From: Sphingomonadales bacterium
Lineage (GTDB): Bacteria; Pseudomonadota; Alphaproteobacteria; Sphingomonadales; Sphingomonadaceae
NCBI GenBank assembly: GCA_017302775.1
Contig: JAFLDC010000020.1
Span: forward strand, 1-16,809
Reading direction: 5' to 3'
DNA length: 16,809 nucleotides
The notes beneath the pieces were generated by a model, which did no database searches, was not told where the DNA came from, and saw nothing but the letters and a program-made list of their open reading frames with translations. Positions 7,617 to 15,856 of the stretch are shown here, one piece after another (the stretch's first letter is position 1; each line of letters starts with the position of its first letter). A program made the position numbers and the translations under genes.

Positions 7617-8027
7617 ATGAGACTGATCTACGTTCTGCCACCCGTTCTTGCGGTCCTGCTGGGAGTGGAGGTGTTGTTCAATGAAGGCAAGGCCGATGGC
7701 ATCCTGACCGGCGACAATGGAGCGCCCAAGGAGTTCGCGCAGGCAGAGGCCATGCCGCAAGCAGCACCCAGCAAGGACGCTATTCTGAAGCGCAAGAATC
7801 CATGGGGGGCCGACGCCGAACCGGATGGTCAGCCGGAAGGCTACGCCAAGGCTGACGACGAAGCCGAAGACCGGAGCGAAGAACGTACCATCGAGAGCGG
7901 CGGCGACGATGGCGATACACGGATCGTTGCCGCGCCGATCGTCAACGCCCCCCCGCTGGCCAAACCCAAACTGGAAACATCGGGACCCGCAGTGAGCGCG
8001 CCCAGGCCCGAGCTGTTAGAGCGTTAA
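7617..8027 (+). CDS. Hypothetical membrane-anchored acidic protein
   Basis: A 136-residue protein I do not recognise. Residues 3-20 (LIYVLPPVLAVLLGVEVL) form a signal peptide or uncleaved membrane anchor. The rest is low-complexity, acidic (ADDEAEDRSEERTIESGG) and Pro/Ala-rich toward the C-terminus (APPLAKPKLETSGPAVSAP), probably disordered and periplasmic. No domain or catalytic motif is visible. It follows the second TadE by 41 bases on the same strand and so probably belongs to the Tad-like transcription unit. Shine-Dalgarno pairing is poor. A C7 run lies in the coding sequence near 7949. It might be a linker or scaffold protein for the pilus machinery, but that is only position-based. Confidence 0.6.
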   Translation: MRLIYVLPPVLAVLLGVEVLFNEGKADGILTGDNGAPKEFAQAEAMPQAAPSKDAILKRKNPWGADAEPDGQPEGYAKADDEAEDRSEERTIESGGDDGDTRIVAAPIVNAPPLAKPKLETSGPAVSAPRPELLER

Positions 8028-8051
8028 ACCGCAAGAAACCCAAACAGATCA

Positions 8052-8080
8052 CCGCAATCCTGGCCGCTTTGCCATTGCGG
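8052..8080. terminator. Candidate hairpin between convergent genes
   Basis: CCGCAAT (8052-8058) and ATTGCGG (8074-8080) form a 7-base stem. The loop can pair further (GGC 8062-8064 with GCC 8071-8073). It lies in the 72-base gap between the convergent gene ends at 8027 and 8100. There is no U-tract on either side, so intrinsic termination would be weak. Position is the main argument. Confidence 0.3.
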
Positions 8081-8099
8081 AAGGCGCAGTCTGGCGCGG

Positions 8100-10331
8100 T
8101 CAGGCCACTTTGCTTTTGGGCCTGGCGACATCGGCTTGGCTGAACTTGGGCAAACTCAGCGCAGCGCCCGGCTGCTGGATGAGTTGCATCGGATACCGGC
8201 CTTCGGGCAATGCTCCCAAGGGCATGCCTGCTTGCGCCAACACGTATGGCGAGACGCGATGCCGGGTGCAAAGCCCCCCTGCTCCGTCATCAACCAATTG
8301 CTGTTCGAATTCCAATCCCTGCGTACCGCCGGCGGAGCGCCGCACCACGGCCACCGCCAGCTGCCCCTCGCCGAAGTCCACCACGAAAGGTGTCCCCACC
8401 GGCACGTCAAGCAAGCCTTCAACCATGCAGCCGGAGCGCGAAAGGTTGCGCATTGTAACATCGTAGCGGTGGTCTTCGTGGATCAACCCGACCTTGCGTA
8501 AAACTGTCCGGCGTTCCGGCCGATACTTGTTCGGCCCTTCCGGTTCGATAACCCATTCGCCACTGGTCAGCGCATCGCTAACCACTTCCCCCCGCACTGC
8601 CGCCGCATAGATGTAACCCTGGATTTGCTTGACGCCCAACTTGCGCATCGCATCCAGCTCGTCGTGGGCTTCAATCCCTTCTGCCGTCGTATCCATTTTC
8701 AAGGCGTTGGCCAGGCTGACGATTGCCGCGATGATCGCAGCATTGCGGTTACCCTCCTGCGTGATCTCGCGGATGAAGCTCTTGTCGATCTTAATCTTAT
8801 CGAACGGTGCGTTCTGCAAATAGGAGAGAGACGAATACCCCGTACCGAAGTCATCCAGCGCCAGCCGCACACCCAACATTTTCAGTTGGTTGAACATTTC
8901 TGAGGTCGCTGCGTCATCACCCAGAAAGATCGACTCAGTCAGCTCCAGTTCAAGCCGCTCCGGAGGCAGCTCAGAATGAGCAAGCGCTTGGGCCACAACT
9001 GATGCGAATCCAGCGTTGCCAAATTGCGCAGCGGAAACGTTGACGGCTACCCGCACACCACCCGGCCACCCCTGCGCTTCGGCGCAGGCCCGCTTCAGTA
9101 CCCAGTCTCCCAAAGCTCCGATCAGGTTGGCTTCTTCGGCGATGGGGATGAACACAGCAGGCGAAATGTCTCCCAGTTCGGGATGAGTCCACCGCGACAA
9201 GGCTTCCAAGGTAACCACGCGGTTGGTCTTGGCATCGATGATGGGTTGGTAGACCACATGCATCTGGTCATTGGCCAGTGCATCGCGCAGCTCTTCCTCG
9301 ATTTGCCGTCGGCGCTCCGCTTCGCTGTGAAGGTCGCTGGAGTAGAACCGAAACTGCCCTCGTCCGCCGCCCTTGGCCGCATAGAGCGCCAAGTCAGCAG
9401 AGCGCGTCAGGTCTTCGCTGTTGATCCCGTCATATGGCGCGATCGCTACCCCGATTGATGCCCCGATTACACACCGGCTACCATCAATCTGATAAGGCTG
9501 GCTGACCATAGAGATTACGGTACGGGCGATTTCGCCCAGCCGGCCACGATCATCGATATCCGGCAACATGATCTGGAACTCGTCGCCACCCAAACGGCCA
9601 ATCTCGAAAGATTTGTCCGTCAGCACGCGTTGCAGGCGTTGTGCGACTTGCTTGAGCAGCTCGTCACCGGCTGGATGGCCCAGAGTATCATTGACCTGCT
9701 TGAACCGGTCAAGATCCATCATCATGATCGCACAGCTGCGTTTGGCGGTTTGATATGCCGTCAAGGTAGCGGTCAGACGCTTGCCCATCCGATGCCGATT
9801 AGCCAAGCCGGTCAACGAATCGAATTGCGCCAGACGTGATGCGTCCTTCTGGCTCTGTCTGGTGGCCGTAATGTCGGTGCCATTACCGCGATAACCAAGA
9901 AAGGTGCCGTCGGCAGCCATCTGCGGGCGACCCGAGATCGACCACCATATTTCAGCGTCGTCGAAAGCCGCCCGGACTTGCAGATCCGAAAAGGTCTTGC
10001 GAGCGCTGAAAATCAGCGGCAGCGTCCGCTCGATCGTATCATCTTCGTCGCGTTCGAGGACGAACAGGGACTGGATCGATTGACCAATCAGTGCCGATCG
10101 TTGCGTTCCCAATCTTTCTGCCGTGCAATCGGAAATATACGTAATCCGGCCTTCACCATCGCTTGACCAGAACCAGCCCAGCCCGGATGCTTCGTAGTCG
10201 CGCAGCAGCAGTACCGCTTGCTTGAGCTCCTGGTCAGAAAGAGTTTCCGCCACGACAGGTGCGACGGACGGCTTGCTGGAACCCAGCAAGTTGCGGAAAC
10301 GTCCAAAAGGTGATCCGTCCGAAGCATTCAT
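8100..10331 (-). CDS. Soluble PAS-GGDEF-EAL-PilZ cyclic-di-GMP protein
   Basis: A 743-residue signalling protein with domains for making, degrading and binding cyclic di-GMP. The order is a PAS-like sensor (about 45-160, WFWSSDGEGRITYISD and WWSISGRP), GGDEF (about 168-330, intact GGDEF at 248-252), EAL (about 340-585) and a PilZ domain (about 603-685). The GGDEF domain has no RxxD I-site five residues before the motif, so product inhibition is not expected. The EAL domain keeps its metal and catalytic residues: EAL 376-378, Asn431, Glu466 in LTES, DDFGTGYSS 493-501, Lys515, Glu551, Gln571. PilZ shows RRTVLR (607-612) and NLSRSG (629-634), both c-di-GMP contacts. There is no transmembrane segment. 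It is the downstream member of a tandem pair; net activity cannot be told from sequence. Confidence 0.93.
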   Translation of the reverse strand: MNASDGSPFGRFRNLLGSSKPSVAPVVAETLSDQELKQAVLLLRDYEASGLGWFWSSDGEGRITYISDCTAERLGTQRSALIGQSIQSLFVLERDEDDTIERTLPLIFSARKTFSDLQVRAAFDDAEIWWSISGRPQMAADGTFLGYRGNGTDITATRQSQKDASRLAQFDSLTGLANRHRMGKRLTATLTAYQTAKRSCAIMMMDLDRFKQVNDTLGHPAGDELLKQVAQRLQRVLTDKSFEIGRLGGDEFQIMLPDIDDRGRLGEIARTVISMVSQPYQIDGSRCVIGASIGVAIAPYDGINSEDLTRSADLALYAAKGGGRGQFRFYSSDLHSEAERRRQIEEELRDALANDQMHVVYQPIIDAKTNRVVTLEALSRWTHPELGDISPAVFIPIAEEANLIGALGDWVLKRACAEAQGWPGGVRVAVNVSAAQFGNAGFASVVAQALAHSELPPERLELELTESIFLGDDAATSEMFNQLKMLGVRLALDDFGTGYSSLSYLQNAPFDKIKIDKSFIREITQEGNRNAAIIAAIVSLANALKMDTTAEGIEAHDELDAMRKLGVKQIQGYIYAAAVRGEVVSDALTSGEWVIEPEGPNKYRPERRTVLRKVGLIHEDHRYDVTMRNLSRSGCMVEGLLDVPVGTPFVVDFGEGQLAVAVVRRSAGGTQGLEFEQQLVDDGAGGLCTRHRVSPYVLAQAGMPLGALPEGRYPMQLIQQPGAALSLPKFSQADVARPKSKVA

Positions 10332-10447
10332 CTTAAAACTGCTGTAATCCCGAAGCTGTGGATTTCATTCGTGATCGTTTGATAACCGGTCGTGGTTTCA
10401 AAATGCCTAACTGGTGGCGTGAATTGGCCGGCGAATCCGGCGCCTGC

Positions 10448-13147
10448 CTAAGCCTGACGGCGCAGCAGCGACTGTCTCCCGCGATCGACCGGAACCCCCG
10501 AAATTATCGATATTCTGCCAACTTCGTCAATTTCCAGCGGAGTCGCGAATTCAAGTCCCACGCGGTCCTGCTGGCACCACCGCGCGGTGGCCGTCACAAC
10601 GTGGCCCTCTGACATCGTTATGGCAAAGATCGTGCCCGGCGGAACGTTCCACAGGCCCTCGACCATGGCACCGGTCGCGGAAATGTTACGAATGGTGCCG
10701 TGGTAATGCTGTCCGCCGTGTTCGAGCAGGATCTTTCGCAACATGGTATGACGGACTGCGCGCGCGGCGCGCGGCCCCTTGGCAATGGCCGTAAAGCCAG
10801 CTTGCAGCCGCAATGTGGCGTTGTCACGCGTCAAGGGCTTTTCGTAGATATAGCCTTGGACATGGCTGCAGCCGAGCATCCGGACGAGGTCTAGTTCGTC
10901 GAGCGTTTCCACCCCTTCGGCAGTCGTCTCCATTCCCAGCGCTTCAGCCAGACTGACGATCGAGGCAATGATCGCGCCATTTCGGCTTCCGGTTATCGTC
11001 GCCCCCCGCACGAAGCTCTGATCGATCTTGATCTTGTCGAACGGAGCCTTCTTCAAATAGCCCAGCGCAGAATAACCGGTGCCGAAGTCATCGAGCGCCA
11101 AGCGTACGCCCACTCGCTTGAGCGCGGCGAACATGGCGTCAATCCCGTCATCGTCGCTCAGGAACACGCTTTCAGTGATCTCAAGCTCAAGCCTTGACGG
11201 ATCGACCTGGGCCGATGCCAGCGCATTGGTGATAATCGCCGGGAGCGCTGGATTGGCGAACTGCAACGGCGAGACGTTAACAGCGACCCGCACGCTGTCG
11301 GGCCATCTCGCAAGATCACGGCAGGCGGTCCGTAGCGCCCATTCGCCGATCTGGGCAATCAGTCCGGAATCTTCGGCGATGGGAATGAACTTGGCCGGCG
11401 ATAGTGGACCACGCGTGGGGTGCGTCCAGCGCAGCAACGCCTCGAACCCGGTGATCCGCTCGGTTACAGTATGGACGACCGGCTGATAATACAGTTCCAG
11501 CCCCCCCTGAGTCAGCGCATCACGCAAATCCTGCTCAAGCTGTCGTCGCTCTTCAGCATCGCTGTGCAAATCGGCTGCATAAAAATGATGCCGCCCGCGA
11601 CCGCCGTCTTTCGCTGCATAAAGCGCGAGATCAGCGTTACGGATGATCGCTTCTGCCGTAACGCCGTCTGCCGGAGAAATCGCAATCCCGACCGATGCCC
11701 CGATTACCACCCGATGGCCTTCGATCGAATACGGTTCAGACAGGTCATGGATGATTTGACGAGCCAACGCTGCCAAGTCGTCGTTACGGTGATGACCAGG
11801 CAAGACCACCTGGAACTCATCACCGCCGAGCCGCCCAACTCGACCATATTGACCGACAGCCCGTTCCAGGCGACTGGCGACCTGAGTCAGCAGATTGTCG
11901 CCCGCTGGGTGCCCCATCGTATCGTTGACTTGCTTGAAGCGATCCAGGTCGAGCAGAAACACCGCGCAGGCCCGATGATCGAGATTGGGGGCGTTCAAGA
12001 TCTTTTCAAGCGTCTGCGCCATCTGCAACCGGTTTGAAAGCCCGGTAAGCGAATCATAATGTGCCAGGCGCGACGCATGCTCGGCCGACCGGCGTTTTTC
12101 AGTCAGGTCATTGCCCGATCCCCGAAAACCAAGAAAATTGCCGTAAGCGTCGTAGATCGGCCTTCCACTGACCGACCACCAGCGTTCCTCGTCCTGGCTG
12201 GCTGCACGCAGAGCAAGATCGAGAAAAGCCGATCGGGACGACAAGTGGAATGCGAGCGTCCGCTCACCTTCCTGACCTTGGGGATCCGGTTCAAAGAGTG
12301 ACGCAAACGGCCGGCCATTCAACTCGCGGTGGCTGATCCCCAAAACCGGCGCGAGCGTTGCCGAAACATAGACCAGTGAACCCCGGCGATCGGTTTCCCA
12401 AAACCAGCCCTGGCCGGTCTGTTCAAAATCGTTCAGAATTTCTTCGGCGCGGGTTTGTGCACGCTTGCGTTCACGTTCTGCTCTGGCCTTGGCTTCGTCG
12501 GTGCGGCTCTGACGCACTGCCGTGTAAATCCCGATCGCGGTGCCAATGGCCAGTGCCACCCAGGTGCCGCGATTACCAGCCACCATCGCGACGCCGGACC
12601 ACAGTGCAACTTGCGCAGTAATGATGCTGGCTATCCGGCGGTTTAGGATGATCGCCGCCAATGCCCCAACAATGACCAGCGTACCTATTGCCCCTTCCCA
12701 CGAAGCGCCGACCCGGTTTGTCCATTGGGCTAACGCGAGCCCCGCCAGAAACATCGGCACACCGACAACCAGCGTGCTCCCGGCGTTGCGCAGCGTCGGC
12801 GTTGGAAACCAGGCGTGTTCCCGCTTTGCAATCCATCTCGCCATACCTGCGATACAGATTGCCACGGTTGAAATCAGAATTGTGCCGATCTTAGGCAAAG
12901 TCAGCGTAATCAACCCGTTAATCAGCAATGCGCCCGCAAAAACAGGGGCCATCAACATCCAGTTCGGCTCAATCTGTTCGCGCAGGACATGGCCGTCCGA
13001 ACCACGCCGGGCTTGCCGTTTAGCGCTGGTTACGACGGCGTTAGCCTTTGCATCATTCGTGCTTTGAGAACGCGACGCACGGCCACCGGTGCGCCGGTCA
13101 GGCGCAGGTGGGTCAACCTCAGCAGATCTGGAAGGTTGCGCAGGCAT
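10448..13147 (-). CDS. Membrane PAS-GGDEF-EAL-PilZ cyclic-di-GMP protein
   Basis: An 899-residue paralogue of the next gene, with an added membrane sensor region. A Pro/Arg-rich polar N-terminus (1-60) precedes about six transmembrane helices (about 63-85, 88-104, 125-141, 153-168, 174-190, 195-210). A basic helical linker follows, then PAS (about 240-350), GGDEF (intact, 441-445), EAL (EAL 569-571, DDFGTGYS 686-693, with the other metal residues present) and PilZ (about 795-880). No I-site is present. The PilZ arginine motif reads RHTMLR: the first Arg of RxxxR is His800, while NISATG (821-826) is kept. The frame is open to a GTG at 13222, but neither start has a clear Shine-Dalgarno. I prefer the ATG at 13147 because the extra stretch is AT-rich. 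It is divergent from phaC. Confidence 0.9.
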   Translation of the reverse strand: MPAQPSRSAEVDPPAPDRRTGGRASRSQSTNDAKANAVVTSAKRQARRGSDGHVLREQIEPNWMLMAPVFAGALLINGLITLTLPKIGTILISTVAICIAGMARWIAKREHAWFPTPTLRNAGSTLVVGVPMFLAGLALAQWTNRVGASWEGAIGTLVIVGALAAIILNRRIASIITAQVALWSGVAMVAGNRGTWVALAIGTAIGIYTAVRQSRTDEAKARAERERKRAQTRAEEILNDFEQTGQGWFWETDRRGSLVYVSATLAPVLGISHRELNGRPFASLFEPDPQGQEGERTLAFHLSSRSAFLDLALRAASQDEERWWSVSGRPIYDAYGNFLGFRGSGNDLTEKRRSAEHASRLAHYDSLTGLSNRLQMAQTLEKILNAPNLDHRACAVFLLDLDRFKQVNDTMGHPAGDNLLTQVASRLERAVGQYGRVGRLGGDEFQVVLPGHHRNDDLAALARQIIHDLSEPYSIEGHRVVIGASVGIAISPADGVTAEAIIRNADLALYAAKDGGRGRHHFYAADLHSDAEERRQLEQDLRDALTQGGLELYYQPVVHTVTERITGFEALLRWTHPTRGPLSPAKFIPIAEDSGLIAQIGEWALRTACRDLARWPDSVRVAVNVSPLQFANPALPAIITNALASAQVDPSRLELEITESVFLSDDDGIDAMFAALKRVGVRLALDDFGTGYSALGYLKKAPFDKIKIDQSFVRGATITGSRNGAIIASIVSLAEALGMETTAEGVETLDELDLVRMLGCSHVQGYIYEKPLTRDNATLRLQAGFTAIAKGPRAARAVRHTMLRKILLEHGGQHYHGTIRNISATGAMVEGLWNVPPGTIFAITMSEGHVVTATARWCQQDRVGLEFATPLEIDEVGRISIISGVPVDRGRQSLLRRQA

Positions 13148-13190
13148 CGTGCCTGTATGCGCCAAGGCTTTTGATAAAGCGTTAAATTTA

Positions 13191-13203
13191 CCATTGAGAA
13201 TGG
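13191..13203. repeat. Small inverted repeat in the divergent c-di-GMP gene / phaC region
   Basis: CCATT-GAG-AATGG directly follows the 8-base palindrome TAAATTTA (13183-13190). Both lie in the AT-rich middle of the 161-base region between the membrane c-di-GMP gene and phaC. This is a possible operator for either gene; no good -35/-10 pair was found. Confidence 0.25.
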
Positions 13204-13296
13204 CTGTTTTCTGCCAAACCACAGTGATGGCGCAGCGTTACTTGAAAAGCCTGCACCGGACATGCATCATCACGTCAAACCAGAACCGCACAGACA

Positions 13297-13304
13297 AAGG
13301 GGAG
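13297..13304 (+). promoter_or_regulatory. Strong phaC ribosome binding site
   Basis: AAAGGGGAG (13297-13305) ends 3 bases before the ATG at 13309, with the AAGGGG core about 6 bases away. It fixes the phaC start. Confidence 0.7.
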
Positions 13305-13308
13305 AGCA

Positions 13309-15006
13309 ATGGCAAAGGTGGACAGAACGCTGGAAAATGAAGCTGCCCAGTCTACGACAGCCCTTGGTCCCCTGGTAGGGTTGGCGCGGGAAGACTTTGT
13401 GGGTGCGGTCGCGTTACTGCTGCGGGAAACCGCTACTGACCCCGGGCGCACGCTGCGTCACATGCAAAGTTTCGGCGATGATGTCGTCAAAATCATGACC
13501 GGCAAATCCGAGCTTGCGCCCGAACCCAAGGACAAGCGTTTCATGGATCCGGCATGGCGCTACAACCCATTTTTCCGAGCCGGCGCCCAGTACTATCTGG
13601 CCGTGCAGAAGGGCATAAAAAGCTGGCTTGAAGAGCTTGAACTTGATGAACTTGAACGTGATCGCGCCAACTTTATTTCAAACATCATCATTGATGGGCT
13701 GGCGCCGACGAATACACTGGCTGGCAACCCGACAGCGCAAAAGCGTATGATCGATAGCGGCGGGCTATCGCTGATCAAGGGGCTCAAAAACGCGTATCAC
13801 GACATCGTTCATAACAATGGCATGGTCAGTCAGGTTGACAAAAAGCCGTTCAAGCTTGGTGAAAATATCGCCACGTCGAAGGGTGCAGTCGTTTATCGCG
13901 ACGCCATGTTCGAACTGATCCACTATGCTCCGACTACGGAGCAAGTTTATGAAATTCCACAACTTACAATCCCTCCCCAAATCAACAAGATGTACATTAA
14001 CGACCTGAGCCCTGAGAAATCGGTGGTGAAATGGCAGGTCGACAACGGCATCCAGTGCTTCGTCATGTCGTGGAAGAATCCTACCAAAGCCGAAGGCGCG
14101 TGGGGGATGGATGATTACATTACATCCTGTCTCAAGGCGGTGGACGTCGTATGCGAAATCAGCGGTGCACCGAAGGTCAATATTTCGTCGGCATGCTCGG
14201 GTGGACAGACCGGTTCGATTCTGGCCAGCAAGATGGCTGCTGATGGTGATAAACGACTTGGATCGTTGACCTATATGGTCACCGTGCTGCATCCGAAACA
14301 AAACGACATCGAAGCCGGATCTTTGATGACGGCAAACGGACTGGAGTTGGCGAAAAAGCGCGCAGCCAAGGCTGGTGTCATCAAGGGCAATGATCTGGCC
14401 CGGGGCTTTGCCTGGTTAAGACCCAACGACCTTATCTGGAACTACGTCATCAACAACTATCTGATGGGCGATGATCCCCCTGCGTTCGACGTGCTGTTCT
14501 GGAATGCTGATGCAACCAACCTGTCCGCCAGCCTAATGGGCGATTTCCTGCATCTGTTCGAAACGCTCGCCTTCACCAAGCGCGGCGAGGTTGAAATGGC
14601 CGGGCACCCCATCGATCTCAGCAAGATCAAGAGCGATCTGTTCATCCTGGGCGGCACGACAGATCATATCACTCCCTGGCGTGCCTGTTACCGGTCCACC
14701 CAGTTGTTCGGATCAAAAGATGTCACCTTTGTGTTGAGCCAGGCAGGCCACATGCAGGCAATCCTGAACCCGCCAGGGAACCCCAAGGCCAAGTACTATA
14801 TTTCGAAAAAGGGGGGGCACCCCCCTGCCGATGTTGACGACTGGCTAAAGGGAACCGAGGAAGTAGCAGGAAGCTGGTGGCCATACTGGATGGAATGGCT
14901 ACAAGCCCGCGCAGGCAAAAAGGTGTCCGCGCCCAAAGCGCTCGGCAGCAAAAAGTACCCGCCGAAGGAAGCGGCACCTGGCTTGTATGTCTTGGACCAA
15001 TCTTGA
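13309..15006 (+). CDS. phaC: Class II-type poly(3-hydroxyalkanoate) synthase PhaC
   Basis: PHA synthase polymerises (R)-3-hydroxyacyl-CoA into storage polyester at the granule surface. The 565-residue protein is the size of the Pseudomonas class II enzymes, which favour medium-chain monomers, and shares their features. The nucleophile is Cys296 in SACSGG, the same residue number as in Pseudomonas PhaC1. Asp452 is in TDHITPW and His481 in AGHMQAILNPPGNPK. The tail is YPPKEAAPGLYV, similar to the pseudomonad C-terminus. The box usually begins with Gly (GACSGG); here it is Ser294. Near the 3' end an A5-G7-CA-C6 run encodes KKGGHPP (residues 500-506). It is the first gene of an operon with phaZ, 13 bases to the next start, and divergent from the c-di-GMP gene. 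Class assignment is by resemblance; substrate range is not shown. Confidence 0.93.
   Translation: MAKVDRTLENEAAQSTTALGPLVGLAREDFVGAVALLLRETATDPGRTLRHMQSFGDDVVKIMTGKSELAPEPKDKRFMDPAWRYNPFFRAGAQYYLAVQKGIKSWLEELELDELERDRANFISNIIIDGLAPTNTLAGNPTAQKRMIDSGGLSLIKGLKNAYHDIVHNNGMVSQVDKKPFKLGENIATSKGAVVYRDAMFELIHYAPTTEQVYEIPQLTIPPQINKMYINDLSPEKSVVKWQVDNGIQCFVMSWKNPTKAEGAWGMDDYITSCLKAVDVVCEISGAPKVNISSACSGGQTGSILASKMAADGDKRLGSLTYMVTVLHPKQNDIEAGSLMTANGLELAKKRAAKAGVIKGNDLARGFAWLRPNDLIWNYVINNYLMGDDPPAFDVLFWNADATNLSASLMGDFLHLFETLAFTKRGEVEMAGHPIDLSKIKSDLFILGGTTDHITPWRACYRSTQLFGSKDVTFVLSQAGHMQAILNPPGNPKAKYYISKKGGHPPADVDDWLKGTEEVAGSWWPYWMEWLQARAGKKVSAPKALGSKKYPPKEAAPGLYVLDQS
14811..14825 (+). repeat. G7-CA-C6 hairpin inside phaC
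   Basis: GGGGGGG-CA-CCCCCC forms a 6-base all-GC stem with a 3-base loop. It immediately follows AAAAA (14806-14810) in the phaC reading frame (codons AAA AAG GGG GGG CAC CCC CCT). A -1 shift here meets TGA at 14835-14837. Confidence 0.6.
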
Positions 15007-15010
15007 AGGG
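15006..15010 (+). promoter_or_regulatory. Ribosome binding site that decides the phaZ start
   Basis: AAGGG begins at the last base of the phaC stop codon and lies 9 bases before the GTG at 15020. The in-frame ATG at 14987, inside phaC, has no Shine-Dalgarno, so GTG is favoured. Confidence 0.6.
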
Positions 15011-15019
15011 ATAGCCCGC

Positions 15020-15853
15020 GTGAGTTTAGACCTGACCGCCGAATTCTCGATGGAAACCGTCGGTGGCCGCACTTTGCGTGTTGCGCGCTGGCGCTGGAAC
15101 GAGCCATCTGACCACCTCCCCGTGCTGTTCTTCAACGGTATCGGCGCAAACATCGAAGCCGTGGCTCCGCTTGCTGAAGCATTGACAGAGCGGCCGTTCA
15201 TTATGTTCGATATGCCCGGCGTCGGTGGCAGCCCAGAGCCACTGGTCCCCTACAACCCCTTCACCATGAGCTGGACGGCCAACGAGCTGCTCAAGCGCTA
15301 TGGCGTCAGTCAGGTTGATGTCATGGGGATATCATGGGGCGGCGCCATGGCACAGCATTTCACCTTGCAGCATGGCGACAAGGTACGTCGACTGGTACTG
15401 GCGGCGACAACGGCGGGCATGATCATGATGCCAGGCAACCCGGCAGCATTGACCAAGATGGCCAATCCGCGCCGGTATGTCGACGCGGCATTCATGGAGG
15501 AGCATTTCCGCACTCTCTATGGCGGTCTTACCGGCGGCAAGAGCGAGCACATCGGTCGGCTGACGCCGCCTACCCCCCGCGGTTACCTCTACCAGTTGCT
15601 ATGCATGTTGGGGTGGACAAGTGTGCCGGCCCTTCCCTTTCTCAAGAAGGAAACCCTTATCATGATGGGTGATGAGGACCAGATTGTCCCGCTCATCAAC
15701 GGCAAATTGCTTGAGAGCCTCATCCCCAACAGCCGTCTCGAAATCTTTGAGCAAGGCGGCCACCTGTTTATGCTGACCCACCGGGAGCAGACCATATCGT
15801 CGCTGCGCGGTTTCCTGGATGCGCCGGACCGGGAAGACAGAAAGGCCGCTTGA
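15020..15853 (+). CDS. phaZ: Intracellular poly(3-hydroxyalkanoate) depolymerase PhaZ
   Basis: PhaZ of this type is an alpha/beta hydrolase that mobilises the medium-chain PHA granule inside the cell. The 277-residue protein (GTG start) closely follows the Pseudomonas PhaZ pattern: LFFNGIGANIEAV, FDMPGVGGS, the lipase box GISWGG with nucleophile Ser105, LVLAATTAG, NPRRYV, MLGWTS, GDEDQIVPLI (acidic residue Asp218 or Asp220) and GGHLFMLT with His248. Ser102/Asp221/His248 are, as I recall, the residues of the P. putida enzyme, so the fit is close. There is no signal peptide, as expected for the intracellular type. The frame is open to an ATG at 14987, which would overlap phaC by 20 bases. It lies between phaC and the reductase gene, with gaps of 13 and 3 bases, so the three are almost surely one operon. 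Confidence 0.93.
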   Translation: MSLDLTAEFSMETVGGRTLRVARWRWNEPSDHLPVLFFNGIGANIEAVAPLAEALTERPFIMFDMPGVGGSPEPLVPYNPFTMSWTANELLKRYGVSQVDVMGISWGGAMAQHFTLQHGDKVRRLVLAATTAGMIMMPGNPAALTKMANPRRYVDAAFMEEHFRTLYGGLTGGKSEHIGRLTPPTPRGYLYQLLCMLGWTSVPALPFLKKETLIMMGDEDQIVPLINGKLLESLIPNSRLEIFEQGGHLFMLTHREQTISSLRGFLDAPDREDRKAA

Positions 15854-15856
15854 CCC

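Noticed and set aside
10427..10441. Hairpin GCCGG-CGAAT-CCGGC just after the membrane c-di-GMP gene as a terminator
   Set aside because: Only a 5-base stem and no U-tract; it would not obviously stop transcription into the next c-di-GMP gene.
13148..13222. GTG start at 13222 for the membrane c-di-GMP protein
   Set aside because: No Shine-Dalgarno, and the 75-base extension is AT-rich with inverted repeats, more like a regulatory region. Not fully excluded.
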